This document shows, piece after piece, positions 1 to 7,867 of a DNA stretch of 64,000 nucleotides. The DNA comes from Synechococcus sp. CBW1004. GTDB taxonomy: Bacteria > Cyanobacteriota > Cyanobacteriia > PCC-6307 > Cyanobiaceae. The stretch covers positions 186,001 through 250,000 of the forward strand of contig NZ_CP060397.1 of NCBI RefSeq assembly GCF_015840715.1, given 5' to 3'. The position numbers and the translations under genes were made by a program. How positions within the stretch are numbered: position 1 is the stretch's first letter; each line of letters begins with the position of its first letter. Below the pieces are notes generated by a model, which was not told the DNA's origin, searched no databases, and saw only the letters and a program-made list of their open reading frames with translations.

Positions 1-26
1 TGCGCACCGCCCCGGGGTCATCCCTG

Positions 27-329
27 ATGCTGCCGCTGTACGCCCCCTTCGCCATCCGGCTCCCGTTCGCGCTCGATCCGGCTGCCCTGCTTCAGAGCAT
101 CCCCACGGAGACCCTGCTAGTGCTTGGGCTGTATGGGGTGCTCGCAGGCGCCTATCTGGTGGCGGTGCCGCTGCTTCTCTACGCCTGGATGCAACGCCGC
201 TGGACGGTGATGGGCAAGATCGAGCGCACGTTTGTCTACGGCCTGGTCTTCCTGTTCTTCCCTGGCCTGCTGCTGTTCGCCCCCTTCCTGAACTTCCGCA
301 TGGCCGGCCAGGGAGCCGCCCGTTCGTGA
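27..329 (+). CDS. ndhL: NAD(P)H-quinone oxidoreductase (NDH-1) subunit L
   Basis: Small membrane subunit of the cyanobacterial/chloroplast NDH-1 complex, which moves electrons from ferredoxin to plastoquinone in respiration and cyclic flow at the thylakoid. The 100-residue product has two hydrophobic spans (about 31-53 and 69-90) joined by a basic loop containing [12 protein letters not shown], and ends with the [15 protein letters not shown] signature typical of NdhL. The N-terminus is some 20 residues longer than many NdhL proteins. The stop overlaps the GTG start of the next gene by four bases, so the two are probably translationally coupled. ndhL followed by a DUF3007 gene and trpA is an order I recall from other cyanobacteria. 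Confidence 0.93.
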   Translation: MLPLYAPFAIRLPFALDPAALLQSIPTETLLVLGLYGVLAGAYLVAVPLLLYAWMQRRWTVMGKIERTFVYGLVFLFFPGLLLFAPFLNFRMAGQGAARS

Positions 330-712
330 CCCGGGGCGCGGTTCTGCTCGCCGGCCTGGCCGTCTTCGGTCTGGGTGGCGGTGGCTATCTCCTCTTCCAG
401 TGGGGAGGGTTTCACGGGTTCACGCCGGGCATCGCCGCCTCGGCGCTGCTCATGGTGATCGTGCTCGTCTGGACGGGCAGTTATCTGTTTCGCGTCGTCA
501 GCGGTCGGATGACCTACATGGAGCAGCGGCGCCGGTATCGGGCTGCCTACGACGCGGCCACCGACGCCGAGCTGCAGGCGCGCTTCGAGGCCCTCAGCCC
601 CGAGGAGCAGAGGCGCCTCCTGGCTGAGGTGGGGCAGCTGGAGGCTGAGGACGGGGCAGCGGAGGACCCGCTCCCGGCGCCGCCACCCGGCCCGGAGGCC
701 CCGACCCCATAG
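326..712 (+). CDS. DUF3007 family membrane protein
   Basis: A 128-residue protein of unknown function starting at a GTG that overlaps the ndhL stop (GTGA). It has a Gly-rich hydrophobic N-terminal span (about 5-22), a second span (about 36-53) and a soluble charged C-terminal half with the phrase [15 protein letters not shown], matching the cyanobacterial and plastid DUF3007 family. The tail after residue 105 is acidic and then Pro-rich. Its fixed place behind ndhL suggests, without proving, a role linked to NDH-1 or thylakoid membranes. Confidence 0.85.
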   Translation: MTRGAVLLAGLAVFGLGGGGYLLFQWGGFHGFTPGIAASALLMVIVLVWTGSYLFRVVSGRMTYMEQRRRYRAAYDAATDAELQARFEALSPEEQRRLLAEVGQLEAEDGAAEDPLPAPPPGPEAPTP

Positions 713-742
713 GCTCGGTGCCTTCGCCCGCCCGCCGCAGCG

Positions 743-1579
743 ATGAGCGTCGCTTCACCCGGCCTTTCCACCGGTCTCACCCCGATCCAGCGCCGCTTCG
801 CCGGGCTGGCCAGCCAGGGACGCTGCGCCCTGATGCCCTTCGTGATGGCGGGTGATCCCGATCTGGAGGCCACCGCCGCCACCCTGCTGGCCCTGCAGGA
901 GGCCGGTGCCGATCTGATCGAGCTGGGGATCCCCTACAGCGACCCTCTGGCCGATGGGCCGGTGATTCAGGCCGCGGCCTCCCGGGCTCTGGCGGCGGGG
1001 ACCACCCCGGCCGCAGTCCTGAGCCTGCTGGTGAGCCTGCGCGACCGGCTCACCATCCCGGTGGTGCTGTTCACCTACAGCAACCCGCTGCTCAATCGCG
1101 GCATGGAGGCCTTCTGCGATGCCGCGTCGGCGGCCGGTGCCGCCGGTCTGGTGGTGCCAGATCTGCCGCTGGAGGAGGCCGAGAAACTGTCGGCCCTGGC
1201 GGCCGCCCGCGGTCTCGATCTGGTGCTGCTGGTGGCTCCCACCACGCCGCCGGAGCGTATGGCGCGCATCCACGCCGCCAGCCGCGGCTTCACCTACCTC
1301 GTCAGCGTCACCGGCGTCACCGGTGTGCGCAGTGCCCTGCAGGAGCGGGTCGGTGGGCTGGTGCGACAGCTCAAGGATCAGGGAGGGACGCCCGTGGCGG
1401 TGGGCTTCGGCATCTCCGCCCCTGAGCAGGCGCGCCAGGTGCGCGACTGGGGCGCCGATGGCGCCATCGTCGGCAGCGCCCTCGTCAAGCGCATGGCGGA
1501 GGCCCACAGCCAGGGCCGCTCCGTGAGCGATGAGGCCGGTCGTTACTGCGCCGAGCTGCGACACGCCCTGGATCACTGA
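743..1579 (+). CDS. trpA: Tryptophan synthase alpha subunit
   Basis: Cleaves indole-3-glycerol phosphate to indole and glyceraldehyde 3-phosphate and passes indole to TrpB in the last step of tryptophan synthesis. The 278-residue (beta/alpha)8 protein is of normal length. It shows [11 protein letters not shown] near 30-40, the active-site stretch [14 protein letters not shown] (catalytic Glu60 and Asp71) and the phosphate-binding VGFGIS and GAIVGSALV near the C-terminus. It starts 30 bases after the DUF3007 gene, so it is probably in the same transcript. Confidence 0.97.
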   Translation: MSVASPGLSTGLTPIQRRFAGLASQGRCALMPFVMAGDPDLEATAATLLALQEAGADLIELGIPYSDPLADGPVIQAAASRALAAGTTPAAVLSLLVSLRDRLTIPVVLFTYSNPLLNRGMEAFCDAASAAGAAGLVVPDLPLEEAEKLSALAAARGLDLVLLVAPTTPPERMARIHAASRGFTYLVSVTGVTGVRSALQERVGGLVRQLKDQGGTPVAVGFGISAPEQARQVRDWGADGAIVGSALVKRMAEAHSQGRSVSDEAGRYCAELRHALDH

Positions 1580-1734
1580 GCGCCTCACCTGTTGCTCAGC
1601 GCTGCGAACCGGGAGGCGCCCATGACGGGCTGTCCGGTGCAGCCAAGTCGCGGAGATCGGGTGCCCGCTCGTCCAGGATCCGGCCTGCTCAGAGCCGTTC
1701 GCCGCTGCGTCCGGCACTGGCAGGTCCCTGCCGG

Positions 1735-2508
1735 TCACGTCCCCGGGGCCCAGTGCAGGACCTCAAAACGGCTGCCAGCCGCCGGAGCTGAGGACCGCTC
1801 GAACGTCGTGCGCCAGCCGCTGGCCCAGTCGATCACCAGACGGTTGCTCTCCTGCCGCCACGATCCCGCCGCGATCGTGTCGATGGTGTTGAAGGCCCTG
1901 CCGCTGGAGAGCAGCGTGGCCAGGTAGGGCGGCAGCTGCGGCTGGGTGGGCGTCAGGCGATAGACGCCCACCCACGCCATCTCCGGCGCGGTCAGCCGCA
2001 CGGCCTTGCCGGTGTTGGTGGGTGGGCCGTTGCGATCGCTGCCCGGCTGCCAGGACCACTGGATCGGGCCACCGGGTGACACCAGGATCGTGTCCGTCCA
2101 GCCGTCGCTGTAGTCGACGCGCAGGCCGTTGCCCCAGCCGCGCCAGCGGCCCACCTCCACCAGATCCTGTTCGGTGAGTCGGCCGGTGGACTCCTTGCCC
2201 GGGCCCCGGCTCCCCGCGGCGGTCAGGGCGCTGCCATCGGGCCGCAGCAGCAGGTTGAACAGCAGATTGTCATTGTCGGTCATTGCCCAGGTGCCGAGCA
2301 GACGTCGCGGATCGGCATCGGCAGCCGCTGAAGGTGGGATGGCGGGCTGCGGGGCCCCCATGGCCGCTGCAGCCACGCCCGGATCGGCTTTCGCCCGATA
2401 GACGGGGCCGCAGGCGGACAGCGCCGCCACAGGCAGGAGCGCCAGAGCGAGCAGACGGTGGGAGCGCTGTGGGCCGAGGCAGGAGCAGGACGGAACGGGC
2501 ATCGCCAA
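1735..2508 (-). CDS. Secreted lipoprotein of unknown function
   Basis: A 257-residue protein with a signal sequence and a lipobox-like stretch ending LPVAALSAC, so it is probably lipid-anchored at about Cys33 to the inner or outer membrane. The mature part opens with a Pro/Ala linker and then shows GTWAMTDNDNLLFNLLLRPDGSA, which reads like a small beta-sheet domain of the type used for ligand or lipid binding, with many Trp and Gly residues. I do not recognise a named family. It lies alone, with a start divergent from the Nif11-like gene 83 bases away. An in-frame ATG two codons in (MPVPSC) is an alternative start. Confidence 0.7.
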   Translation of the reverse strand: MAMPVPSCSCLGPQRSHRLLALALLPVAALSACGPVYRAKADPGVAAAAMGAPQPAIPPSAAADADPRRLLGTWAMTDNDNLLFNLLLRPDGSALTAAGSRGPGKESTGRLTEQDLVEVGRWRGWGNGLRVDYSDGWTDTILVSPGGPIQWSWQPGSDRNGPPTNTGKAVRLTAPEMAWVGVYRLTPTQPQLPPYLATLLSSGRAFNTIDTIAAGSWRQESNRLVIDWASGWRTTFERSSAPAAGSRFEVLHWAPGT

Positions 2509-2591
2509 GCCTTGACTGCCTCCATGATGCGCCGCTCCGCTTGCCCCCGGAGAAGCGGGGCCGCTATGACGGAGCTGACCGACCCGGCTGC

Positions 2592-2858
2592 ATGAGCGAC
2601 ACCCTCGATCGCGGTGAACTGGACCAGCTGTTCACCTTCCTGGCCCGCATCCAGCAGGAGCCCACGCTGCGGGAGCAGCTCAATCAGGTGCAGACGGCCC
2701 CGGAGGTCAGCGAGATCGCACGCCTGGGTGGCCAGAGCTTCCGCCCCGAAACGCTGATCGCCGTGTTCGCGCGTTGCAATGAGCAGCCCTATGCCCGCGA
2801 GGGGCTGATGGACGAGAAGCTGATCCGCGTTTACCTCCGCCGCGAATCGATCGCCTGA
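2592..2858 (+). CDS. Nif11-like domain protein
   Basis: An 88-residue protein, almost entirely one Nif11-type domain: LDQLFTFLARIQQEPTLREQ followed by a short helix and then a region with FRPETLIAVFARC. Nif11 domains occur in nitrogen-fixation clusters and as leader regions of ribosomal peptides, but many picocyanobacterial copies stand alone with no known role. The start is chosen at MSDTLDRGE because upstream in-frame sequence is not protein-like and overlaps the promoter of the lipoprotein gene. There is no Gly-Gly cleavage site or Cys-rich core behind the domain, so it does not look like a peptide precursor. It sits 5 bases before a YciI-like gene and is probably co-transcribed with it. 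Confidence 0.75.
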   Translation: MSDTLDRGELDQLFTFLARIQQEPTLREQLNQVQTAPEVSEIARLGGQSFRPETLIAVFARCNEQPYAREGLMDEKLIRVYLRRESIA

Positions 2859-2863
2859 CTGCT

Positions 2864-3130
2864 ATGCGTTTCGTTGTCTGGGGCACGTACTGCGACGACG
2901 TGCTTGAAAAGCGGGCCCCGTTCCGCCAGGAGCATCTCGACGGGCTTCAGCGTCAGAAGGATGCCGGCCTGCTGATCACACTGGGGCCCACCGCCGATAC
3001 CCGTCTCGTGTTCGGCATCTATGAGGCGGAGAGCCGCGAGCAGGTGGAAGAGGCGTTGCACGCCGATGTCTACTGGCGCGAGGGCATCTGGACCGAGCTG
3101 CAGGTGCATCCCTGGATCCAGGCCTTCTGA
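2864..3130 (+). CDS. YciI-family (YCII-related domain) protein
   Basis: An 88-residue single-domain protein of the YCII family, a ferredoxin-like fold found in small cytoplasmic proteins and some catabolic enzymes. It begins MRFVVWGTYCDDVLEKR, has the central segment HLDGLQRQKDAGLLITLGP and ends with WTELQVHPWIQAF, as expected for the family. Active-site assignment is not established for this subgroup. It follows the Nif11 gene by 5 bases. Confidence 0.85.
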   Translation: MRFVVWGTYCDDVLEKRAPFRQEHLDGLQRQKDAGLLITLGPTADTRLVFGIYEAESREQVEEALHADVYWREGIWTELQVHPWIQAF

Positions 3131-3191
3131 GCAGAGTCCCCGTTCCCGGCGGCGCAGCCGATCGACCTGCTGGTTGAGATCCCGGACCCAC

Positions 3192-3217
3192 AAAAAAGAG
3201 CGGGCCGTGGCCCGCTC
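3192..3217 (-). terminator. Rho-independent terminator of the barrel-protein gene
   Basis: Read on the minus strand, a GC-only inverted repeat (GAGCGGGCC against GGCCCGCTC, 3198-3206 and 3209-3217) is followed at once by six T residues. A 7-8 bp stem with a 4-6 base loop is the realistic fold. It lies about 45 bases past the stop of the minus-strand barrel gene and is the clearest intrinsic terminator in the window. Confidence 0.85.
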
Positions 3218-3259
3218 CTGCATGGGGTTGATGCCGATGGAGGGCTGGCGGGCCAGTCC

Positions 3260-4186
3260 TCACCAGAGGCCGCGCACCGGTGGAGCGGGCTCGTAGGACG
3301 GGGCGGGCTCGGGAGCGGGAGCGGGCTCGGGAGCCTGTGCCGGCGCCGGCTGCTCCACCACGACGGTGGGTCGCTGGCCGAAGCGGTAGCGGAAGCCGAG
3401 TTTGCCGCCCCAGTTGTTGAAGGAGTTGATGTCCAGATTGCCGCTGTCGAAGCCACTCGCTCCCTGGTAGGCACCTTCGGCGTAGACGTCCCAGTTGTAA
3501 TCGAGGGCATAGGCGAGACCGGCCTTCGCCTGCCAGCCGAACAGCCCCTCGTTGGCGCTGCCCGTGCGCTGGTTGGCGAGGGTGAAGCTCGGGGTGCTCA
3601 GATTGGTGTAACCGATGCCAGCACCGACATATGGCACCCAGCGTCCGAAGGGGAAGTCAACATAGGCGCTGGCAAAAATATCATTCTTGTTGATGACGCC
3701 GGAGACATCACTGCTCTGGTAATTGTTATTGCCGATCGTGCCGTTCAGACGATTCAGGCTGGCTCGGTTGTAGGAGTAGGTGAGCTCGGTGCGGATTGCC
3801 CCGAAGTCGTAACCCACACCGGCGTCCACGGCGAAGCCACCGCCGTAGCGGGCACCGAATCGGCCGCTGTCAGCCCCGACACCGTTGAGATCGTTCAGCG
3901 TCCAGGTGTTGTTGGCGGGCTTGGACGCGCCGGCACCGACGGTCAGGTACCAGCCTTCCGCCTGTTCGAAGCCGTCGCTGCCGACATTGCCGATGCCGGG
4001 AACGTAGGTCTGAGCGATCTACTGGGGCTGAATGGCGGTCTGGGCGGCGCTGCCTTCCAGGCGCAGCTGCTCGGCGCCGGACTGGGGAGCGGCGATTGCA
4101 GCGGGGACGCACAGGGAGCAGGCCAGTGATCCGACGGTCACCAGACCGCCGCTGCCCTTCAGCGTCCGTTGCAGGGAAAGGGACAT
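3260..4186 (-). pseudogene. Outer-membrane beta-barrel protein gene interrupted by an in-frame TAG
   Basis: Read from the ATG at 4186, the frame gives a signal peptide (MSLSLQRTLKGSGG... ending CVPAAIAAP), then TAG at 4021-4019 (codon 56), then about 250 further codons in the same frame. The downstream part has alternating aromatic strands such as EGWYLTVGAGASKP, VDAGVGYDFG, WVPYVGAGIGYTNL and GGKLGFRYRFG, the pattern of 8-stranded opacity/OmpW-type barrels, and a Pro/Ala/Glu tail (QAPEPAPAPEPAP) ending in GLW. The stop could come from CAG by one C-to-T change. No ATG or GTG follows until a GTG at 3829, which would make a product without export signal or first strands. Either a recent pseudogene, a sequence error or a readthrough case. 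It keeps its own terminator. Confidence 0.8.
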
Positions 4187-4307
4187 GGGAAAACTCTCAC
4201 ACCATCTGCTGTGTAGTCACCGATACCGACACCTGGATCGGTCGGTGGACGGGGACCCCCGTGGCACAGGTGAGCGGCGCGCAGTTGTGAGCAAACCGTG
4301 CCGGATT

Positions 4308-4685
4308 TCAGGGGAGCGGCTCCATCTGTGCGGGCCTCGGCCAGCCGGAACGCGCCTGCAGCCAGACCCATTCGCCAACCTGAGCTGCGCCCTCCTCCCC
4401 CAGGACCGCTCCATAGCCGGACATCTGCCCGATGCCGGCAGCGGCAATGCGAGCGATGGCCTCCGGATCCGCCAGTCCGGCTTTCTCGAGGGCGGCCTGC
4501 TTCAGGGTCCGGCCCCGGCGAATCACATTGCCGCCATTCACGTGACAGCCCACGCAGTGGGCCTCGAACAGCCGAGCGCCGGACTCGAGACGTGCGCGTT
4601 CCACAGGCAGGCCATCGACGGCTGCCGCAGGAGAGACGGCCGTGAGCAGGACCAGCAGGAGCGCTGTGCCCGTAAGGCGCCCCAT
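4308..4685 (-). CDS. Cytochrome c6-like class I cytochrome c
   Basis: A small exported c-type cytochrome, probably an electron carrier in the thylakoid lumen or periplasm. From the chosen ATG, residues 1-22 form a signal peptide (GTALLLVLLTAVSPAAA). The haem site is CVGCH (Cys44, Cys47, His48), followed by the NGGN phrase and a likely axial Met88 in GIGQMSGYG; the C-terminal helix ends WVWLQARSGW. The length and NGGN fit the c6/c6B/c6C group, but the Met region differs from classical PetJ, so petJ is not assigned. An upstream in-frame ATG at 4757 would add 24 residues before the signal; the shorter start gives the better signal peptide. Confidence 0.85.
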   Translation of the reverse strand: MGRLTGTALLLVLLTAVSPAAAVDGLPVERARLESGARLFEAHCVGCHVNGGNVIRRGRTLKQAALEKAGLADPEAIARIAAAGIGQMSGYGAVLGEEGAAQVGEWVWLQARSGWPRPAQMEPLP

Positions 4686-4919
4686 CGCCCACCGATGCCA
4701 TCCGCCTCCCCGCAGCGGCAACCCAAGCTGTCGCAGGAACCTCTGAAGCCAGGCCATCGTCTGCGCACGGCAATCGGCGTGATTCTTGCGGTTGGCCGGC
4801 TCGCTCGCAGCGCGGCAGCGCCCGCGCCTCCCCTGGGCCGAGTCCCACATCGCTGGGAATCGGCTCCCGCTCGCAGCCGTGACCCTGCCCAGCCAGTCTG
4901 GAGTCCCGACGCAGCGCCC

Positions 4920-5405
4920 ATGGCGGTCGATCCTTCGCTCCGGCCTCTGGTCGCTGCCGATCTTCCCGAACTGGTTGAGCTCTACCGCGACGCCGTGCTC
5001 AGCCAGACCCATGGCCTCTACAGCGATCGGCAGATCCAGGCCTGGGCGCACCACGCCGGCCGCGACGGGGGGCTGGTGGAGGCCCTGGCTCGAGGGGTGG
5101 GCCTGGCCAGCTGTGCGGCCCCCCCGGGTCGGACGATCGAGGCCTTCGCGCTGCTCGACCCGATCGATCGTCTGTCGCTGCTCTACTGCCGCGGTCGTTC
5201 CAGCCGCCAGGGCCGCGCCACGGCCCTGCTCGCTGCCCTGGAAGGCATTGCCCTGGGGCATGGGAGCCGGCGACTGCGCACGGAGGCCAGCCAGCTCTCC
5301 CGGCCGCTGCTGGAGCGTCTTGGCTGGCAGGTGGAGGGCGAGGAGGAGGTGCTGTTCGCCGGCGTGCTGTTCAGGCGCTGGCGCATGATCAAGGATCTGG
5401 TCTGA
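4920..5405 (+). CDS. GNAT-family N-acetyltransferase
   Basis: A 161-residue single-domain protein of the GCN5-related acetyltransferase fold, which moves an acetyl group from acetyl-CoA to an unknown amine. The opening LRPLVAADLPELVELYRDAV is a typical GNAT first strand and helix. LLYCRGRSSRQGRATALLAAL occupies the acetyl-CoA binding position (R/Q-x-x-G-x-A/G loop). LLERLGWQVEGEEEVLFAG matches the last strands. The start MAVDPSLRPL is preferred since the much longer upstream frame lies antisense to the cytochrome gene. The gene runs towards the Nif11-cupin gene 17 bases on. Confidence 0.85.
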   Translation: MAVDPSLRPLVAADLPELVELYRDAVLSQTHGLYSDRQIQAWAHHAGRDGGLVEALARGVGLASCAAPPGRTIEAFALLDPIDRLSLLYCRGRSSRQGRATALLAALEGIALGHGSRRLRTEASQLSRPLLERLGWQVEGEEEVLFAGVLFRRWRMIKDLV

Positions 5406-5422
5406 ACAGAGCGCAGGCGCCC

Positions 5423-6049
5423 ATGGCCGAAGCCCAGTTGCGGCAGTTCCTCGACAAGGTGCGCCAGCTCAATGCCTTCGTGGCTCTGAGCGAGGCGGAC
5501 CCCATCCTGCGTCAGGAACTCCGGGACTGCGCGCACCATGACGAGGTGGTGGCCCTCGCCCGCCGCTGTGGATTCGAGATCGGTCGCCGCTGGGGAGAGC
5601 CTCCGCCCACGGACTCCGCCGGGAGCGTCGTCGCGCCTGGGCCCCAGGACGATCAACAGCTCTTCACCCCGGGCCCGGGAGCTTCGACTGCCGTCGTCAG
5701 CGGTCTGCTGAGCGGTTGCGATTCGCCGTGCTCCCTGCTCAGGGGTTCCTGCCCGCCGCCGGGGGAGGAGCACACCGAGGTGCTCCTCCAGAGCGAGCTG
5801 TGGCGTCTGGAGCGGATTCATTCCTGTGCCTTCCGAAGCCCGTCCGGGTTCTGGTACGAGCAGAGGGAGGAGGAGTGGGTGATGCTGCTGCAGGGGCGGG
5901 CAGGGCTGCAGTTCTCCGATGAACCCACCGAGCGTCAGCTTCAGCCTGGGGACAGTGTCTTCATCAGGGCCGGTCGGCGGCATCGGGTGACGGCGACGGA
6001 TCCTCCCCCTGGGACGATCTGGCTGGCCCTCTTCTGGCCGACGGCCTGA
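5423..6049 (+). CDS. Nif11 domain / cupin domain fusion protein
   Basis: A 208-residue two-domain protein. Residues 1-55 are a Nif11-type domain (LRQFLDKVRQLNAFVALSEA ... VVALARRCGFEIG). A Pro/Gly-rich linker with a Cys pair follows (about 60-110). Residues 115-205 form a cupin: ERIHSC, then FWYEQREEEWVMLLQGRAGL, then LQPGDSVFIRAGRRHRV, which carries the PGD and His of the second cupin motif. The first cupin motif has E-x-E instead of the usual H-x-H, so metal binding may be altered. Similar fusions are, as I recall, annotated in other Synechococcus. The last 86 bases overlap the convergent PsiE gene. Confidence 0.85.
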   Translation: MAEAQLRQFLDKVRQLNAFVALSEADPILRQELRDCAHHDEVVALARRCGFEIGRRWGEPPPTDSAGSVVAPGPQDDQQLFTPGPGASTAVVSGLLSGCDSPCSLLRGSCPPPGEEHTEVLLQSELWRLERIHSCAFRSPSGFWYEQREEEWVMLLQGRAGLQFSDEPTERQLQPGDSVFIRAGRRHRVTATDPPPGTIWLALFWPTA

Positions 6050-6512
6050 ATGGCGGCCTTGATGGGCGCGCAGCGCGCACCAGCCAGTAGGCGGCCGCCA
6101 GACAGGCCACGGCGAGCCCCAGCCCCATCAGCAGCTGCGGCTTGTTCTCCGCGCCCGGCGGCAGCACGATCACCTTCCGCCCCACGGCGGTGATCGCCGT
6201 GAGCAGGACCAGATCGATCTGCACCACCCCGCGGCGCAGGTAGGCGGTGATGTTCTGAAGGACCTCCAGGCCGATCAGGAGGTTGAGCAGATCGCCCAGC
6301 AGAAGGATCAGAGAATCCCCCAGCCAGGTGTGGTTGGGGTTCATCAGATCCAGAACCAGTTGCCAGAGCAACTGGAACGCCGCAACGGCCAGCACCAGCA
6401 GCAGCATCAGGCTCAGCAGCCGGGCGAGGAGCCGTTCGCCCCGATCGACGGTCTGCAGAACCGCACGATCTCCAAGGATCCGCTGCAAGCGACCCAATCG
6501 CGGTGCCCGCAT
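5964..6512 (-). CDS. PsiE-like (phosphate-starvation-inducible E) membrane protein
   Basis: A 182-residue inner-membrane protein with four hydrophobic segments (about 29-51, 62-84, 97-113 and 127-146), with the central GDLLNLLIGLEVLQNITAYL and VLLTAITAVGRKVIVL stretches of the PsiE family. Its function is unknown; E. coli psiE belongs to the Pho regulon, and nothing here shows Pho control. The C-terminal 35 residues are charged and Pro/Ser/Arg-rich and lie in the 86-base antisense overlap with the Nif11-cupin gene, so this tail may be a lineage-specific extension. Its ATG overlaps the stop of the small secreted protein gene upstream. Confidence 0.8.
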   Translation of the reverse strand: MRAPRLGRLQRILGDRAVLQTVDRGERLLARLLSLMLLLVLAVAAFQLLWQLVLDLMNPNHTWLGDSLILLLGDLLNLLIGLEVLQNITAYLRRGVVQIDLVLLTAITAVGRKVIVLPPGAENKPQLLMGLGLAVACLAAAYWLVRAARPSRPPFRPSARRGPARSSQGEDPSPSPDAADRP

Positions 6513-6751
6513 CAGTTCTTGAAGGGCTGGTACTGAGGTTTGGCGGGGGTGTCGCTGGGAGAGTTCTCCAGCTTGGTGTCACAGGTCACCGATCCGTCAG
6601 GACCCGTGACGCAGTTGGTGGGGGTGACCTTGGTCTCAGGGCCGACGCTGCTGCCGGGTTGCAGCATGAAGCTCTCGACCTGGGCAAGGGCCGGGGACGC
6701 CGATCCCACCAGCGACAGGCAGGTCAGCAGAGCGAGGGATGGGCGGCTCAC
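6512..6751 (-). CDS. Small secreted protein of unknown function
   Basis: A 79-residue protein starting at GTG, with a clear Sec signal (SRPSLALLTCLSLVGSASPALA, cleavage after ALA near residue 24). The mature part is about 55 residues, polar, with two Cys residues in TNCVTGPDGSVTCDTK that could form a disulfide in the periplasm. I recognise no family. Its stop shares bases with the ATG of the PsiE gene, so the two are coupled; a membrane or periplasm partner role for PsiE is only inference. Confidence 0.7.
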   Translation of the reverse strand: MSRPSLALLTCLSLVGSASPALAQVESFMLQPGSSVGPETKVTPTNCVTGPDGSVTCDTKLENSPSDTPAKPQYQPFKN

Positions 6752-6938
6752 GATGCCAATGGGTCTTGGATTCCCCCACTCTGACGGGAGACCGGTCGTT
6801 TCGGGGCTTCCCCCCCAGCGACCGCGGGCATCACAACGGTCTCCGCCGTGGGCATGGGATGGCGCGGCTCGGTGATGCCCGCATCCGAGCTGTTCATGGG
6901 TCTTGCGTGGGTCGTCGAGCGTCGGACCCGTCCGATGT

Positions 6939-7262
6939 TCAGCTCCCCTGCCGGATCTCCTCCAGCAGCAGATCCAGCTGACCGAGCGAGTCGGAGAGAT
7001 CGTCGGCCCCTTCCCCGATGTCGTCCAGGGAACCGCGCTCCTCGCCCTGCCAGAGCTGTTCGATCCCGCACAGGCGCTCCGCCAGCCCGAGCAGGCCCTG
7101 GCGGGCGTGCAGCTGGCGCAGCTCCTCGATCAGCACCGGCATGCGGATCGAGGAGGCGCGCAGGGCCCGACGCAGGTCGGCCTGGGTCCGGCCGGCATGG
7201 CGAAGCCAGTCCTTCAGGAAATTCTGAAGGTCATCGAGCTGTTCGGCACTGAGGCTGGACAT
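6939..7262 (-). CDS. Conserved hypothetical helical protein
   Basis: A 107-residue soluble, all-helical and acidic protein (LSAEQLDDLQNFLKDWLRHA, then RMPVLIEELRQLHARQGL, ending DLLLEEIRQGS) with heptad-like Leu spacing. No signal peptide or membrane span. I do not recognise a family. It is 22 bases downstream of the DUF1232 gene on the same strand and may share its transcript. Confidence 0.65.
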   Translation of the reverse strand: MSSLSAEQLDDLQNFLKDWLRHAGRTQADLRRALRASSIRMPVLIEELRQLHARQGLLGLAERLCGIEQLWQGEERGSLDDIGEGADDLSDSLGQLDLLLEEIRQGS

Positions 7263-7284
7263 CGCCGGCGGCTGGATGGCGGGA

Positions 7285-7707
7285 TCAGCGGTTCACGGGG
7301 AACCAGTGATCCAGTCTGCGCTGCGCCCGCTCGCGGATTTCCGGCGAGATGTGGCGGGTGCACAGCCCCAGCAGGGCCGTCAGGGCCACCAGATCGTCAC
7401 TGAAGCCTGCCGCCGGGATGAAATCCGGGATCAGATCCAGGGGCAGAAGCAGGTAGGTGAGGGCTGCCAGCACCGTCACCCGAACCTGATGGGGAGTGGA
7501 GGCATCGACCAGGAGTTCAAAACATTCCAGAGCCGGTCGGGCGATGGTGCGTCCGGCCCGGCGCAGCAGGCGCAGCAGCAGCGCTTCATCAACGGGAGGA
7601 TGGGCCTGCGTTCCCCGTTGGCTGCCGCCGAGCACTTCGACGTCGATGGCGGGGGACTCGAACGGGGACTCGCCAGAGCCCTGGGAGGGGGCTGCGGCCA
7701 TGGGCAT
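7285..7707 (-). CDS. DUF1232 (YkvA-like) membrane protein
   Basis: A 140-residue protein whose C-terminal half is a DUF1232 domain: VRVTVLAALTYLLLPLDLIPDFIPAAGFSDDLVALTALLGL, with the family's hallmark YLLxPxDxIPDFIP and SDDL. Its function is unknown; the hydrophobic region around 82-115 probably sits in or on the membrane. The start is set at MPMAAAPSQG; the frame continues upstream, but that part is Arg/Pro/Gly-rich and not protein-like. Upstream on the same strand, 160 bases away, is the end of the sigma factor gene. Confidence 0.8.
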   Translation of the reverse strand: MPMAAAPSQGSGESPFESPAIDVEVLGGSQRGTQAHPPVDEALLLRLLRRAGRTIARPALECFELLVDASTPHQVRVTVLAALTYLLLPLDLIPDFIPAAGFSDDLVALTALLGLCTRHISPEIRERAQRRLDHWFPVNR

Positions 7708-7867
7708 GCTCCGGTGTGAGCCACGAAAGGCGTGGCAGACGGCAAGTCTGAGGCGTTTCCCGGGGCAGGGAACAGGGACGGTTCTCCCCCCGATCCGGTC
7801 GGTTGGCCGCCGGGAGGTGGACCGGGTCCAGGCCCTGCTGGTGGGGGTGGTGGGCGGAGAGCCGGAT

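Noticed and set aside
755..1738. Long open frame opposite trpA
   Set aside because: Gln/His/Gly-rich shadow composition, wholly antisense to a clear enzyme gene.
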